DNA of 64,000 nt from Thermoactinomyces mirandus (lineage in GTDB: Bacteria > Bacillota > Bacilli > Thermoactinomycetales > Thermoactinomycetaceae): positions 62,001-126,000 of the forward strand of contig NZ_JACEOL010000018.1 in NCBI RefSeq assembly GCF_013868055.1, in the 5' to 3' direction. The notes under the pieces were generated by a model. The model saw only the letters and a list, made by a program, of their open reading frames with translations. It did no database searches and was not told where the DNA came from. The translations under genes were made by a program, and so were the position numbers. This document shows positions 1 to 8,816 of the stretch, in pieces (positions within the stretch are counted from its first letter, which is position 1; every line of letters starts with the position of its first letter).

Positions 1-723
1 GATTTCCATTGTTACCTGAAAATCTTCCGCTATTTCCACCAATGTGGTGGCAAGGCCGCCTCTTGTTGGATCTCTCATGATGCGAACGCCATCAACATTT
101 TTCAGGATGCTGTCAATCAAACCGTTTAACGCGGCACAATCACTGTTTACATCGGACTTGATGCCAAGCTCCCCTCTTGCTCCCAGGATCGCCACACCAT
201 GGTCACCGATGGTGCCGCTGATGATGATCGAATCCCCTGTTTCTATATGTTCGGGATTTACGGTTCTGTCCGGGTCAACAAACCCGACCCCGGTCGTATT
301 GATATACAAGCCGTCAATGCTTCCCCGTTCTACAACCTTTGTGTCTCCGGCAATGACCCGGACATTCGCCTTTTCAGCCTCAGAAGCCATCGTACGGACG
401 ATTTCTTTCAGATCGTTTATCTTAAAGCCTTCTTCTATAATGAAAGCAGCAGTCAGATACATCGGCACCGCACCGCTGACCGCCAGATCATTGACAGTTC
501 CCGCAATGGCAATCTTCCCGATATTTCCGCCTGGAAAGAAAATCGGCTTTACCACAAAACTGTCCGTCGTCACCGCCAAACGGGCCGAGGGAGCATCAAT
601 GATCGCCGAATCAAACCGGGCTTGATCATTATGTCCGAATGCCTGCACAAACACATCCTGAATCAGATTGTGCGCCAGTTCCCCTCCGTCCCCATGTGCC
701 AGGCTGATTCTCTGATTCTTCAT
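1..723 (-). CDS. hypE: HypE, hydrogenase cyanide-ligand dehydratase (3' end beyond window)
   Basis: HypE dehydrates the thiocarboxamide on its own C-terminal cysteine to thiocyanate, which supplies the CN ligands of the NiFe(CN)2CO site together with HypF. The first 241 residues are visible and match the PurM/SelD-like fold: an early LAHGDGG motif, TDSFVVKP, and a GDTKVVERG stretch. The C-terminal PRxC tail lies beyond the left edge. The ATG start is separated by one base from the hypD stop (TGACATG), so the two are translationally coupled. It is the last visible gene of the hya-hyp operon. Confidence 0.93.
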   Translation of the reverse strand, partial: MKNQRISLAHGDGGELAHNLIQDVFVQAFGHNDQARFDSAIIDAPSARLAVTTDSFVVKPIFFPGGNIGKIAIAGTVNDLAVSGAVPMYLTAAFIIEEGFKINDLKEIVRTMASEAEKANVRVIAGDTKVVERGSIDGLYINTTGVGFVDPDRTVNPEHIETGDSIIISGTIGDHGVAILGARGELGIKSDVNSDCAALNGLIDSILKNVDGVRIMRDPTRGGLATTLVEIAEDFQVTMEI

Positions 724-724
724 G

Positions 725-1837
725 TCATGAATCCTCCCTCATATACAGATAATGGGCTGAACATGTTCCTTCACTGGATACCATACAAGGCCCAATCGGT
801 TTTGACGGAGTACAGGCTTTTGCAAACAGGGGGCATTCCTCAGGGGTTACAAGACCGCGAATGATTTCACCGCAGCGGCATTTTGTTTTTCCTGGTTCCC
901 CCACGGTAATATTGAAGCGTTTCCTGGCATTGAAACGGTCATACTCTTCCCGAATATCCATTCCGCTGTCGGGAATTACCCCGATTCCTCGCCACGGTTC
1001 ATCGACCGGTTTAAAAAACGTGTTGATCAATTTTTTTGTTTCTATATTGCCCTCGTCCGTGACAACTGCTGAATAGTTGTTTTCAATTTCAACCCGGCCT
1101 TCCAGGAGCTGGCGGATCAATTTGTAAATTGACCCCAACATTCCAACCGTTTCAAAACTGCTGATTACGCCCGGAACCTGGTATTCATCCACCAGGTACT
1201 GGTAATCGTTTTTCCCCAGAACAATGGAGACATGTCCCGGAAGGATGAATCCATCAATATTCAGTTCTTTTGTTTCAAGCAATGTTCTCAGGATCGGCTC
1301 CACCAGCTTGGTTGTCATCCACATGGAAAAATTGCGGACTCCCCGGTCCATCGCTTCTTTTATAGCAACTCCCAGCACTGGTATGGTCGTTTCAAACCCG
1401 ATACCCAGAAAAATAACTTCTTTATCCGGATTCTCCTCCGCAATTTTAACAGCATCGGGCGGTGAATAGACTACCCGGATATCTTTTCCTTCCAACTTTG
1501 CTTCCATCAGGGAGAATTCGGTACCCGGAACGCGAATCATGTCGCCAAACGTACAGATGATGCGATTTTCCCCTTCGGCGAGTTTGATCATGGCGTCAAT
1601 CGACTTTTGATCGGTCACACAGACGGGGCACCCCGGTCCGGAAATCAAATTCACATGATCTTTCAGCGCCCTTTTTACCCCTTTTTGGGCAAGAGCCATT
1701 GTGTGGGAGCCGCATACTTCCATAAATGCAGGCCTTCTACCGTTTAGCCGAATAAATTCTTCAGCAGCTTCCTGTACTTTATCCAGAAGCTTACGGCTGA
1801 GGGTTGAATCGGAAAATTTACTCAACAGCTCTTGCAT
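725..1837 (-). CDS. hypD: HypD, [4Fe-4S] scaffold for Fe(CN)2CO assembly
   Basis: HypD is the scaffold that, with HypC, holds the iron while CN and CO are attached. It is 370 residues, the usual length. Key residues are visible: C42 in VCGSHTMA, the PGCPVC motif with C70 and C73, a GFETT motif, and a C-terminal four-cysteine set (KCRCGE, ECPLF, KACTP, GPCMV region) for the 4Fe-4S cluster. Its start overlaps the hypC end by about 20 nt, which suggests coupled translation and matches the HypC-HypD complex. Confidence 0.97.
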   Translation of the reverse strand: MQELLSKFSDSTLSRKLLDKVQEAAEEFIRLNGRRPAFMEVCGSHTMALAQKGVKRALKDHVNLISGPGCPVCVTDQKSIDAMIKLAEGENRIICTFGDMIRVPGTEFSLMEAKLEGKDIRVVYSPPDAVKIAEENPDKEVIFLGIGFETTIPVLGVAIKEAMDRGVRNFSMWMTTKLVEPILRTLLETKELNIDGFILPGHVSIVLGKNDYQYLVDEYQVPGVISSFETVGMLGSIYKLIRQLLEGRVEIENNYSAVVTDEGNIETKKLINTFFKPVDEPWRGIGVIPDSGMDIREEYDRFNARKRFNITVGEPGKTKCRCGEIIRGLVTPEECPLFAKACTPSKPIGPCMVSSEGTCSAHYLYMREDS

Positions 1838-2045
1838 CGGCGATTTTCCTCCATTCTTCTATACTGAGCATTGCATTTTCTTCATCAATAATCGACATTG
1901 CCTGTCCTGCGTGTACAATCACATACTCTCCCACTTTTACTTCAGGAACAAAAATGATGCCAACTGTCATTGTGGACCCCATTACGTCTACAACCGCTGT
2001 GTAATCATCTCTTTCAACCACTTTTGCCGGAACTCCGACACACAT
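1818..2045 (-). CDS. hypC: HypC, hydrogenase maturation chaperone
   Basis: This is a 75-residue HypC/HybG chaperone that shuttles the Fe(CN)2CO unit from HypD to the hydrogenase large-subunit precursor. The start was placed at the codon giving N-terminal Met-Cys (MCVGVPAKV) because the exposed C2 is the functional residue of the family. A GGGGGGAGAAAA ribosome binding site precedes it. The second family residue, H45 in VIVHAGQA, is present. An open frame extends 26 codons further upstream but would bury the cysteine. Confidence 0.95.
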   Translation of the reverse strand: MCVGVPAKVVERDDYTAVVDVMGSTMTVGIIFVPEVKVGEYVIVHAGQAMSIIDEENAMLSIEEWRKIADARAVE

Positions 2046-2082
2046 TTTTCTCCCCCCTTTATTTATAATAATAAAACAACAA

Positions 2083-4377
2083 TCAGGAATCGGTTGCCTC
2101 TTCTTTTCTATTTGCAGCAACAATCAGCTGACCCAGTGAAAGTCCCCCATCATTGCACGGAACCCGGCTGTGGGAATAAACGTCAAACTGTTTTTCCTTC
2201 AGCCGTTTCGTGATTTCATGCAATAAATAGGGATTATGGAAACTCCCTCCGGATAAAACGACCCTCCTGTTCAGATCCGGATTCTCCCTGCTCAATGAGA
2301 CTACGGTCTCTACACAAATCGAGACAATCGTTTCATGAAACTTTTGTATAATGGTTTGAACAGGCTTCTCTTGCAGGCGGTCCTCGACAATTCCAAGGAG
2401 GGCATCTCCAAAATCAATTGTTGCCACATCATCCCCGTTTTTGTTGATTTTAAAAGGATAAGATTTTTCCAATTTATCCGCTTTCATTTGCTCAGACAAC
2501 CTGATCGCTGCTTCCCCGTCGTATGTAGACACCTGACATTGACCCAAAATGGCACTGACCGCATCAAACAGGCGACCGCATGTTCCTGCAAGCGGACTGT
2601 TAATGTTTCTCCGGATCATTTGGTTGATAATCCCGATTTCGTAAGATTTGTCCGGGAACAACTTTTCCGCAAACTCTTTTCCCCGTTCTCCAAAGTAATC
2701 AATCAACATGGCTGTGGCGTTTCGCCAAGGCTCCCTGATCGCCTTTTCACCACCAGGCAAATGGGTATATGTAAGATGTGCCATTCGTTTGTAAAAGTGC
2801 GCACTTCCATACAAAATTTCAAATCCCCATATATTCCCGTCTTCGCCATAACCGGTGCCATCCAGAATAATCCCGAATACCGGGTCCGTCAGGCGATTGT
2901 CCTCCATACAGGATACGAGATGGGCATGATGGTGCTGTACCAAAATAACACGGGCTCCCATTTCCTCTGCCATGCTCGTGGTCATATACCCGGGATGCAG
3001 ATCGGTGGCAACCGTTTTCACTTCCGTTCCCATCCACTTCATTAAATAGGCATACTCTTTTTTGAAATGGTCCACAACCTCCAGATGTTCCATATCCCCA
3101 ATATGCGGACCCACGAAAATCTGCCTGTTCCGTCCAATGGCAAAGGTATTTTTTTGCTGTGAACCAAGCGCCACTACTTCGTGAACAGGTTGGCCTGTCA
3201 CCATCGGGTCAGGCACATAACCCCGCGCTCTTCTGTGAAAGGTCAGTTTCCCGTCCAGAACGCGTACGACTGAATCATCAACAGGACGCAAAATCTTTCG
3301 ATTGTGGGATAAGATATAATCGGCTATTCCTGTTAAATACTCATGGGCTTCATCGTCTTTGTACACAAGGGGAAGTCCGGAAGGATTGGCACTTGTCATG
3401 ACCAAAACGGAAACTTTCTTTTCATCAAACAGCAAATGATGAAGAGGAGTGTAAGGAATCATGACCCCCAGCGTATTCATCCCAGGAGCCAGACTTTCTG
3501 CCAATTGGCTGTCACGCTTTTTCAAAATGACGATGGGGGCTTCTGGTGAACGCATGATCTTTTCCTCTTGTTCAGAAACGTCACAAATCGCCTTTGCCAC
3601 ATCGATATTCGCCGCCATCACCGCAAGCGGACGATTTGGCCGGTTCTTTCTCTTCCTGAGCAGGCGAACCGTTTCTTCATTGTACGCATCGCAGGCAAGA
3701 TGGTATCCGCCCAGACCTTTAATCGCGACAATTTTTCCTTCACTCAAAAGCCGGGATACCGTACGGATTGCTTCATCTTTTCCGGCAATGAACTCTCCGT
3801 CAATCGAGGTCAGGGTTACTTCAGGACCACACGCGTCGCAGGCGATCGGCTGGGCGTGATGCCTTCTGTTCCTTGGATCATTGTACTCGCTTTCACACCG
3901 GTCGCACATCTGAAAATCCTTCATAACCGTATAAGGGCGGTCATAAGGCAGGGCATCAATAATCGTGTACCTGGGTCCGCACTGGGTGCAATTGATGAAT
4001 GGATAGCGATAGCGAAAATTGGCAGGATCTCCCATTTCCTCCAGGCAATCATTGCAGGTTGCCGAATCGACCGGAATGACAAGAGAGGATTTGCCATCCC
4101 GGTCACTGGGGATAATTTCAAACCTGTCAAATCCGGTCGGCTGTCCCTTCTCCACAATTACTTCATCAATTCGTGAAAGTCTTGGCGGCTCTGTCCGGAT
4201 CGCTTTTACAAAAGCTTCAAGTTCTTCCTGGCTGCCCTCCGCCTGGATCCTGACACCATCCATGTTGTTTTGAACCGTCCCGCAAATCCGATACTGTTCA
4301 GCTATCCGGAAAATAAAAGGGCGGAATCCAACGCCTTGAACACGCCCCTTCACAGTCACTTTTATTGACTTTGACAT
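2083..4377 (-). CDS. hypF: HypF, carbamoyltransferase
   Basis: HypF uses carbamoyl phosphate and ATP to carbamoylate HypE and so provides the CN ligands. Domains in order: acylphosphatase (VQGVGFRPF near residue 15), two zinc-finger pairs (CNDC/CTQC and CDRC/CDAC, about residues 100-180), a YrdC-like domain (GGYHLACDA, then KNRPNRPLAVM) and a Kae1-like C-terminal domain with VQHHHAHL and LSGGSFHNP. The chosen start (MSKSIK) overlaps the hypB end by 16 nt. ATGs 8 and 11 codons upstream are also possible because no strong ribosome binding site decides between them. Length is about 764 residues, normal for the family. Confidence 0.95.
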   Translation of the reverse strand: MSKSIKVTVKGRVQGVGFRPFIFRIAEQYRICGTVQNNMDGVRIQAEGSQEELEAFVKAIRTEPPRLSRIDEVIVEKGQPTGFDRFEIIPSDRDGKSSLVIPVDSATCNDCLEEMGDPANFRYRYPFINCTQCGPRYTIIDALPYDRPYTVMKDFQMCDRCESEYNDPRNRRHHAQPIACDACGPEVTLTSIDGEFIAGKDEAIRTVSRLLSEGKIVAIKGLGGYHLACDAYNEETVRLLRKRKNRPNRPLAVMAANIDVAKAICDVSEQEEKIMRSPEAPIVILKKRDSQLAESLAPGMNTLGVMIPYTPLHHLLFDEKKVSVLVMTSANPSGLPLVYKDDEAHEYLTGIADYILSHNRKILRPVDDSVVRVLDGKLTFHRRARGYVPDPMVTGQPVHEVVALGSQQKNTFAIGRNRQIFVGPHIGDMEHLEVVDHFKKEYAYLMKWMGTEVKTVATDLHPGYMTTSMAEEMGARVILVQHHHAHLVSCMEDNRLTDPVFGIILDGTGYGEDGNIWGFEILYGSAHFYKRMAHLTYTHLPGGEKAIREPWRNATAMLIDYFGERGKEFAEKLFPDKSYEIGIINQMIRRNINSPLAGTCGRLFDAVSAILGQCQVSTYDGEAAIRLSEQMKADKLEKSYPFKINKNGDDVATIDFGDALLGIVEDRLQEKPVQTIIQKFHETIVSICVETVVSLSRENPDLNRRVVLSGGSFHNPYLLHEITKRLKEKQFDVYSHSRVPCNDGGLSLGQLIVAANRKEEATDS

Positions 4378-5021
4378 TTGAGGTACGCCTGTTTTATCCA
4401 TTGACACCACTCGTCCAATCCTTCTTCTGTTCTGGAAGATACCTTGATCAGTCCGGAATCCGGATTGATTCCTTTCAGATCTTCAACAGCTGTATCCACA
4501 TCAAAATCGAGATATGGCAACAGATCGATCTTGTTCAAAACAACCAGCTCTGTCCGCCGAAACATCACCGGGTATTTCGGAATTTTGTCGTTTCCTTCCG
4601 GAACACTTAAAATGGCCACTTTATGGTTCTGTCCGAGGTCGTAACCGGAAGGACAAACAAGATTTCCTACGTTTTCGATAAACAGAATATCGATTTCATC
4701 GAGATTGAATTCCGGAAGAACCTTGGCAATCATTCTGGCATCCAGGTGGCAACCGCCGTTTGTATTGATCTGAACCGCCTTCGCCCCCAGTTTTCTGATC
4801 CGGTCAGCATCCTTTTCGGTTGCCAGATCGCCTTCGATTACACCGATTCGATATTCATTTCGCAAAGCTGCTACCGTTTTTTCCAGCAATGTGGTTTTTC
4901 CGGCACCAGGCGAGCTCATCAAATTGATGACAAGGGTTTTGCTTTTTTCAAAAAGATCACGGTTGAATTTTGCTGCCGCGTTATTATCGGATAGCACTTC
5001 TTCTTCCAGATTGATTTTCAT
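4362..5021 (-). CDS. hypB: HypB, nickel-insertion GTPase
   Basis: HypB is the SIMIBI-class GTPase that works with HypA to insert nickel into the large subunit. The P-loop SSPGAGKTT is at residues 36-44 and a NKID guanine-specificity motif follows. The family metal site is visible as C91-H92 in GGCHLDA plus a later cysteine in LVCPSG. The 219-residue protein lacks the N-terminal CXXCGC site and the His-rich stretch seen in nickel-storing HypB types, so nickel storage is unlikely. It lies 5 nt downstream of hypA. Confidence 0.96.
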   Translation of the reverse strand: MKINLEEEVLSDNNAAAKFNRDLFEKSKTLVINLMSSPGAGKTTLLEKTVAALRNEYRIGVIEGDLATEKDADRIRKLGAKAVQINTNGGCHLDARMIAKVLPEFNLDEIDILFIENVGNLVCPSGYDLGQNHKVAILSVPEGNDKIPKYPVMFRRTELVVLNKIDLLPYLDFDVDTAVEDLKGINPDSGLIKVSSRTEEGLDEWCQWIKQAYLKCQSQ

Positions 5022-5026
5022 AGTAC

Positions 5027-5377
5027 CTAATTCCCTTCATATAACTTTACTTTGAATGTTTCCCCTGCGGTCAGCTTTCCGCTTGGCAAACCGCATTCGG
5101 GGCAGATGCTCAAACGTACCTCCGGGTGATATTCATACCCGCAAACGGTACATTTTGCCCTGGCTTCTTCTTTCCGGATGACCAGTTGCGACTGTCTGGT
5201 TAACATGGCAAGTTCTCTGGCCCGGAAGGTTTCAAATGCCATTTCAAGTGCGTCAGGAAGTGCATTGCTTAATTCGCCGACAACCAGCTCGATTTTATTG
5301 ATCTGTTTGATGTTCCTTGCTTTTGCGTCCCTCTCCACAAGCTGAAGAATGTCTCCCATCAGTGCCATCTCATGCAT
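5027..5377 (-). CDS. hypA: HypA, nickel metallochaperone
   Basis: HypA is the small nickel chaperone that partners HypB. The second of two consecutive ATGs was chosen because it gives the invariant MHE N-terminus (H2 is the nickel ligand) and better spacing from the GGAAG ribosome binding site. The zinc site has four cysteines, C76-x2-C79 and C92-x2-C95. The 116-residue length is typical. The gene sits between the four-cysteine protein and hypB in the hydrogenase operon. Confidence 0.95.
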   Translation of the reverse strand: MHEMALMGDILQLVERDAKARNIKQINKIELVVGELSNALPDALEMAFETFRARELAMLTRQSQLVIRKEEARAKCTVCGYEYHPEVRLSICPECGLPSGKLTAGETFKVKLYEGN

Positions 5378-5417
5378 CATGATCTTCCTTATGGTAAGAA
5401 TTGGTTTAAAAGTCCAT

Positions 5418-5849
5418 TCAACTTATACCAATATACAATTTTCCGTTTTCTTCTTTCAACGGATATTGCCGCAGTTTCATATCGTCGCTGTCTGAATCCA
5501 CATGATACTCCTCGTCACAAAGAAAACATTTGAATTTTTTTTCATAGGCAATCCACTGGAGCATCGTCTTGCAAGTCGGGCATGCCTTTTGAAAAGCGGT
5601 AAATTGCTTTCCCTCACAAATAATGCTGACAGGTGCCTCCTTGATATACAAATCATGGATTCCCTCAACCGGCAAGGATTGCACCGAACCAACCTCGTGC
5701 CACTTGACACCGGCCAGTTCGTCAACAACTGTATCCAGCTTTTCCAAATAACCGGAGACAAATGGGGACGCCACTTCTTTCACTGTTTGGAGAAAGCCTT
5801 TTCCCATTTCAGAAAAAAATTCAGACCGCTTCAATTTTTTCCACTCCAT
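5418..5849 (-). CDS. hydrogenase-operon protein, Rieske-fold-like with four-cysteine site
   Basis: This 143-residue protein is of uncertain family. From about residue 48 the layout resembles a Rieske domain: a WHEVGSVQSLPVEG strand, then a first metal loop CPTC (C90, C93), a second loop CFLC (C108, C111) and a closing GKLYIGI strand. Each loop has Cys-x2-Cys in place of the Rieske Cys-x-His / Cys-x2-His, so the site should bind Fe or Zn in a rubredoxin-like way. It overlaps the protease gene by 19 nt and lies upstream of hypA. This suggests a maturation or electron-transfer role comparable in context to HupJ/HoxR-type rubredoxins, which is inference. Confidence 0.75.
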   Translation of the reverse strand: MEWKKLKRSEFFSEMGKGFLQTVKEVASPFVSGYLEKLDTVVDELAGVKWHEVGSVQSLPVEGIHDLYIKEAPVSIICEGKQFTAFQKACPTCKTMLQWIAYEKKFKCFLCDEEYHVDSDSDDMKLRQYPLKEENGKLYIGIS

Positions 5850-6325
5850 TGTTTAATCTGTTCAACAACATTTTCTGCCAGTTCAGGTAACTTCTCTTTT
5901 ACTATAGCAGAAAGTTCTACACCAAGCTCGAGTGATGCCGGCTGAATGCCAAACATAACCATTTCTTCAGGCAGCCTTTCCTGCAAATCAGCAGCAAACA
6001 GCACTTCCTGGAATCCAACTTGATGAATGGACATCTTGACCCCGTAGTATTTGGGAATTTCCCTGTTACGGATGGTGATGAGTTCTCCCCCGGGCTTGCC
6101 CGCATTAATGGCATCAATGATAATCAGATAATCTGCTTCTTCTACCGGTTCCAGCAATTTCATCCCATCTGTCGCGCCCTCAATAATCTCAACATTGTCA
6201 TATCCGGACAGCGCTTCTTCCAGGTAAGGAAGAAGGTGAACGCCAACACCCTCATCTGAATAGAGGGTGTTGCCGATTCCAATGATTTTAATATTTTTTT
6301 GGTCTGTAATCGTGTGATTACTCAC
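5831..6325 (-). CDS. hyaD: hydrogenase maturation endopeptidase (HyaD/HybD family)
   Basis: This nickel-dependent protease removes the C-terminal tail of the hydrogenase large subunit after nickel insertion. The core GIGNTLYSDEGVGVH motif carries the conserved Glu. A conserved Asp is in IIIDAINAGKPGG and the His in SIHQVGF, together forming the expected nickel ligands. The GTG start was chosen because it overlaps the hyaC stop (GTGAGTAA) and has AAGGTG five bases upstream. A longer frame from an upstream ATG would lie inside hyaC. Length is about 164 residues. Confidence 0.92.
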   Translation of the reverse strand: MSNHTITDQKNIKIIGIGNTLYSDEGVGVHLLPYLEEALSGYDNVEIIEGATDGMKLLEPVEEADYLIIIDAINAGKPGGELITIRNREIPKYYGVKMSIHQVGFQEVLFAADLQERLPEEMVMFGIQPASLELGVELSAIVKEKLPELAENVVEQIKQWSGKN

Positions 6326-7085
6326 TTTTTTCACCTTCAGGTTTTTGCCCTGCATCATTGTGGTCATGTTTCTCTTCTATTTTATATCCAGTAAAGATTG
6401 ATGACAATGTTCCGTTGCGGTTCAGCCAGTCATCACGGATCACCATGTACAAATGAATCACAATGAAGACTACGAAGAACCAGGCAACAATGTGATGGAA
6501 GGAACGGACAGAAAAGCTGTCCCCACCAAACAGAAATGCAACTTTTTCAAAAGGAACCGATGCAAATTGCGGTTCAAGATACAGATAAAAACCTGTCAGA
6601 ACCATTATGATTGAGCCCAGTCCAATAAAGATCAGGTAAGTTAACTCTGCCAGTTTGTTATGACCGGGAGAATGTTCCTTTTTGTTCGGCAGGAAGAGGT
6701 AATATTTGGTTGCTTCGACAACCTGCTTCCAGAAATTCTTTTTCAACGGATTGGGTCTGGCATACTGATTTCCTTTAAATGCCCAGTAGAAACGGAAAAT
6801 CAGGTTTCCGGTAAATGCAAATGCTGCGAAAAAGTGAATATACCGTACCCAGTTCATGATGTTGGAATAGTACGCTTCTTCCGGAACAGTCGGACTGAAG
6901 AACGGATTTCCAATATAGATGCCGGTAAGCATCAAAAGGACGATGGAAATCGCATTGATCCAGTGAAAGATCCGAACCGGAGCTTCCCAAACATAAACTC
7001 TTCCCAAATTTTTTTTGCTTTTGCTTGAAATTGCTCCCGACGAATTATAAGTAGCACCGGGATTGCCGGTGTTAGATATTTCCAC
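6318..7085 (-). CDS. hyaC: Ni/Fe-hydrogenase b-type cytochrome subunit
   Basis: This membrane cytochrome b takes electrons from the small subunit and passes them to quinone. It is 255 residues with four clear hydrophobic helices. Candidate haem histidines are visible in IFHWINA, IHFFAAF and the HHIVAWFFVVFIVIHLY segment. About 35 soluble, Ser/Lys-rich residues precede the first helix. The GTG start has a perfect GGAGGTG ribosome binding site. It lies 13 bp after hyaB and overlaps the protease gene. Confidence 0.95.
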   Translation of the reverse strand: MEISNTGNPGATYNSSGAISSKSKKNLGRVYVWEAPVRIFHWINAISIVLLMLTGIYIGNPFFSPTVPEEAYYSNIMNWVRYIHFFAAFAFTGNLIFRFYWAFKGNQYARPNPLKKNFWKQVVEATKYYLFLPNKKEHSPGHNKLAELTYLIFIGLGSIIMVLTGFYLYLEPQFASVPFEKVAFLFGGDSFSVRSFHHIVAWFFVVFIVIHLYMVIRDDWLNRNGTLSSIFTGYKIEEKHDHNDAGQKPEGEKSE

Positions 7086-7098
7086 CTTTTTACACCTC

Positions 7099-8814
7099 CT
7101 ACCCTATTTTGATTTGCGTTGACTCTTGGTTCTCCAAATCAGTCAAATGAACAGCACATGCCAGACAAGGGTCAAAGGAATGCACGATCCGCAATATTTC
7201 AAGCGGTTTGTTCGGGTCTGCAACCGGTGTATTCTGAAGCGATGCCTCATAAGCTCCGTTATTACCTTTATGATCCAGTGGAGACGCATTCCAGGTTGTC
7301 GGCACCACTGCCTGATAGTTTTTCACTTTTTGGTTTTCAATTTCAATCCAGTGGGCGAGCGATCCGCGTGGCGCTTCCATCCAGCCTGCACCTTTCGCAT
7401 TTTTCGGCCAGGTTTCAGGTTCCCATTTGGAGCGGTCAAATGTATTTTGATCGCCATTTTTTACGTTTTTCAGCAGCTGATCCATATCATTGCGCATCCA
7501 GTCAGAAATCAGCAGTGTTTCAAGTCCGCGGGCAACTGTCCGGCCTAAAGCGGAATGGAGGGCGCCCATTGGGACATTCAGTTTTTTCAATGTATCATTG
7601 ACAAGGTTGACATATTCTGGCCGGCCGGAAGCATAACCAACCATGATCCGGGCAAGCGGTCCTGTCTCCATCGGTTGTTCTTTCCAGCGCGGTGCTTTAA
7701 TCCAGCTGTATTTTTCGTTTACATTCAATTGTTTATATGGAGGTTTCGGTCCTGTATAGTTAAAGGTCGTTTCTCCTTCAAACGGATGTTTTCCGCCTTT
7801 ATCCTGGCCGTCATAAGTATAGTAGGAATGATCGATGAACTCCTGAACCTGTTTCGGATCCTTCAGATCAACATCACGAATTTCTTTCAGATTACCATTT
7901 AAGATAACTCCACGGGGAACACGGAATGTTTTGGCGTCACGAATATCTCCGGTCGGGAAGTCTCCATAAACCAGATAGTTGTTTAATCCGCCGCCATAGG
8001 TCCAGCCTTTGTAATAGGATCCGATGGCCAGCAAGTCAGGAATGTATACTTTCTTGACAAATTCTCTTCCCTGGTCAATCAGCTGGGATACATGCATCAG
8101 TCTTTCAGCATGAATGCCGTTATCGCTGTTAATGTCCAGAGGAGTGGCCATTCCGCCGACAACATAGTGAGGATGCGGGTTTTTGCCGCCAAAGATTGTC
8201 TGGATCTTGACGATTTCCTTTTGCCAGTCAAGCGCTTCCAGATAGTGAGCTACAGCAAGCAGGTTCACTTCCGGGGGCAGTTTGTATTCCGGATGACCCC
8301 AGTATCCATTGGCAAAGATTCCAAGCTGTCCGCTTTCTACAACTTTCTTTACCCTGTTTTGGACTTCGGTGAAATACCCGGGAGAGGAATTGGGCCAATC
8401 GGAAATGGATTGGGCAATTTTGCTTGTTTCCTTCGGATCAGCTTTTAATGCATCCACAACGTCAACCCAGTCAAACGCATGCAAGTGATAAAAATGGACG
8501 ACATGGTCATGCAAGAACAACGCTTCATTCATGATATTGCGAATCAGGTTGGCGTTTTGCGGAACTTTGATATCCAGTGCATCTTCTACTGTACGGATGG
8601 ATGCCAATGCATGTGAACTGGTACAAACACCGCAGATCCGCTGTACATATGCCCATACATCCCTCGGATCACGGTCACGAACAATCAATTCGATCCCGCG
8701 TACAGCAGTTCCTGAACTGTAAGCCTTTGCGATTTTTCCACCCTGAATGTCTGCTTCGATACGGAGATGCCCTTCAATTCTTGAAACCGGGTCCACTATA
8801 ATCCGTTCTGCCAT
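7099..8814 (-). CDS. hyaB: [NiFe] hydrogenase large subunit
   Basis: The large subunit carries the NiFe(CN)2CO active site. The N-terminal L1 motif RICGVCTSSH gives C61 and C64. The C-terminal L2 motif DPCLACAVH gives C550 and C553. Fifteen residues follow H556, the expected cleavage point for the endopeptidase encoded two genes downstream. The 571-residue length and the neighbouring cytochrome b fit a group 1 membrane-bound uptake hydrogenase. It starts 2 bp after the small-subunit stop. Confidence 0.98.
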   Translation of the reverse strand: MAERIIVDPVSRIEGHLRIEADIQGGKIAKAYSSGTAVRGIELIVRDRDPRDVWAYVQRICGVCTSSHALASIRTVEDALDIKVPQNANLIRNIMNEALFLHDHVVHFYHLHAFDWVDVVDALKADPKETSKIAQSISDWPNSSPGYFTEVQNRVKKVVESGQLGIFANGYWGHPEYKLPPEVNLLAVAHYLEALDWQKEIVKIQTIFGGKNPHPHYVVGGMATPLDINSDNGIHAERLMHVSQLIDQGREFVKKVYIPDLLAIGSYYKGWTYGGGLNNYLVYGDFPTGDIRDAKTFRVPRGVILNGNLKEIRDVDLKDPKQVQEFIDHSYYTYDGQDKGGKHPFEGETTFNYTGPKPPYKQLNVNEKYSWIKAPRWKEQPMETGPLARIMVGYASGRPEYVNLVNDTLKKLNVPMGALHSALGRTVARGLETLLISDWMRNDMDQLLKNVKNGDQNTFDRSKWEPETWPKNAKGAGWMEAPRGSLAHWIEIENQKVKNYQAVVPTTWNASPLDHKGNNGAYEASLQNTPVADPNKPLEILRIVHSFDPCLACAVHLTDLENQESTQIKIG

Positions 8815-8816
8815 GA

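Noticed and set aside
44..864. Two long plus-strand frames over hypE
   Set aside because: They are antisense to HypE, which has clear family motifs; no ribosome binding site fits.
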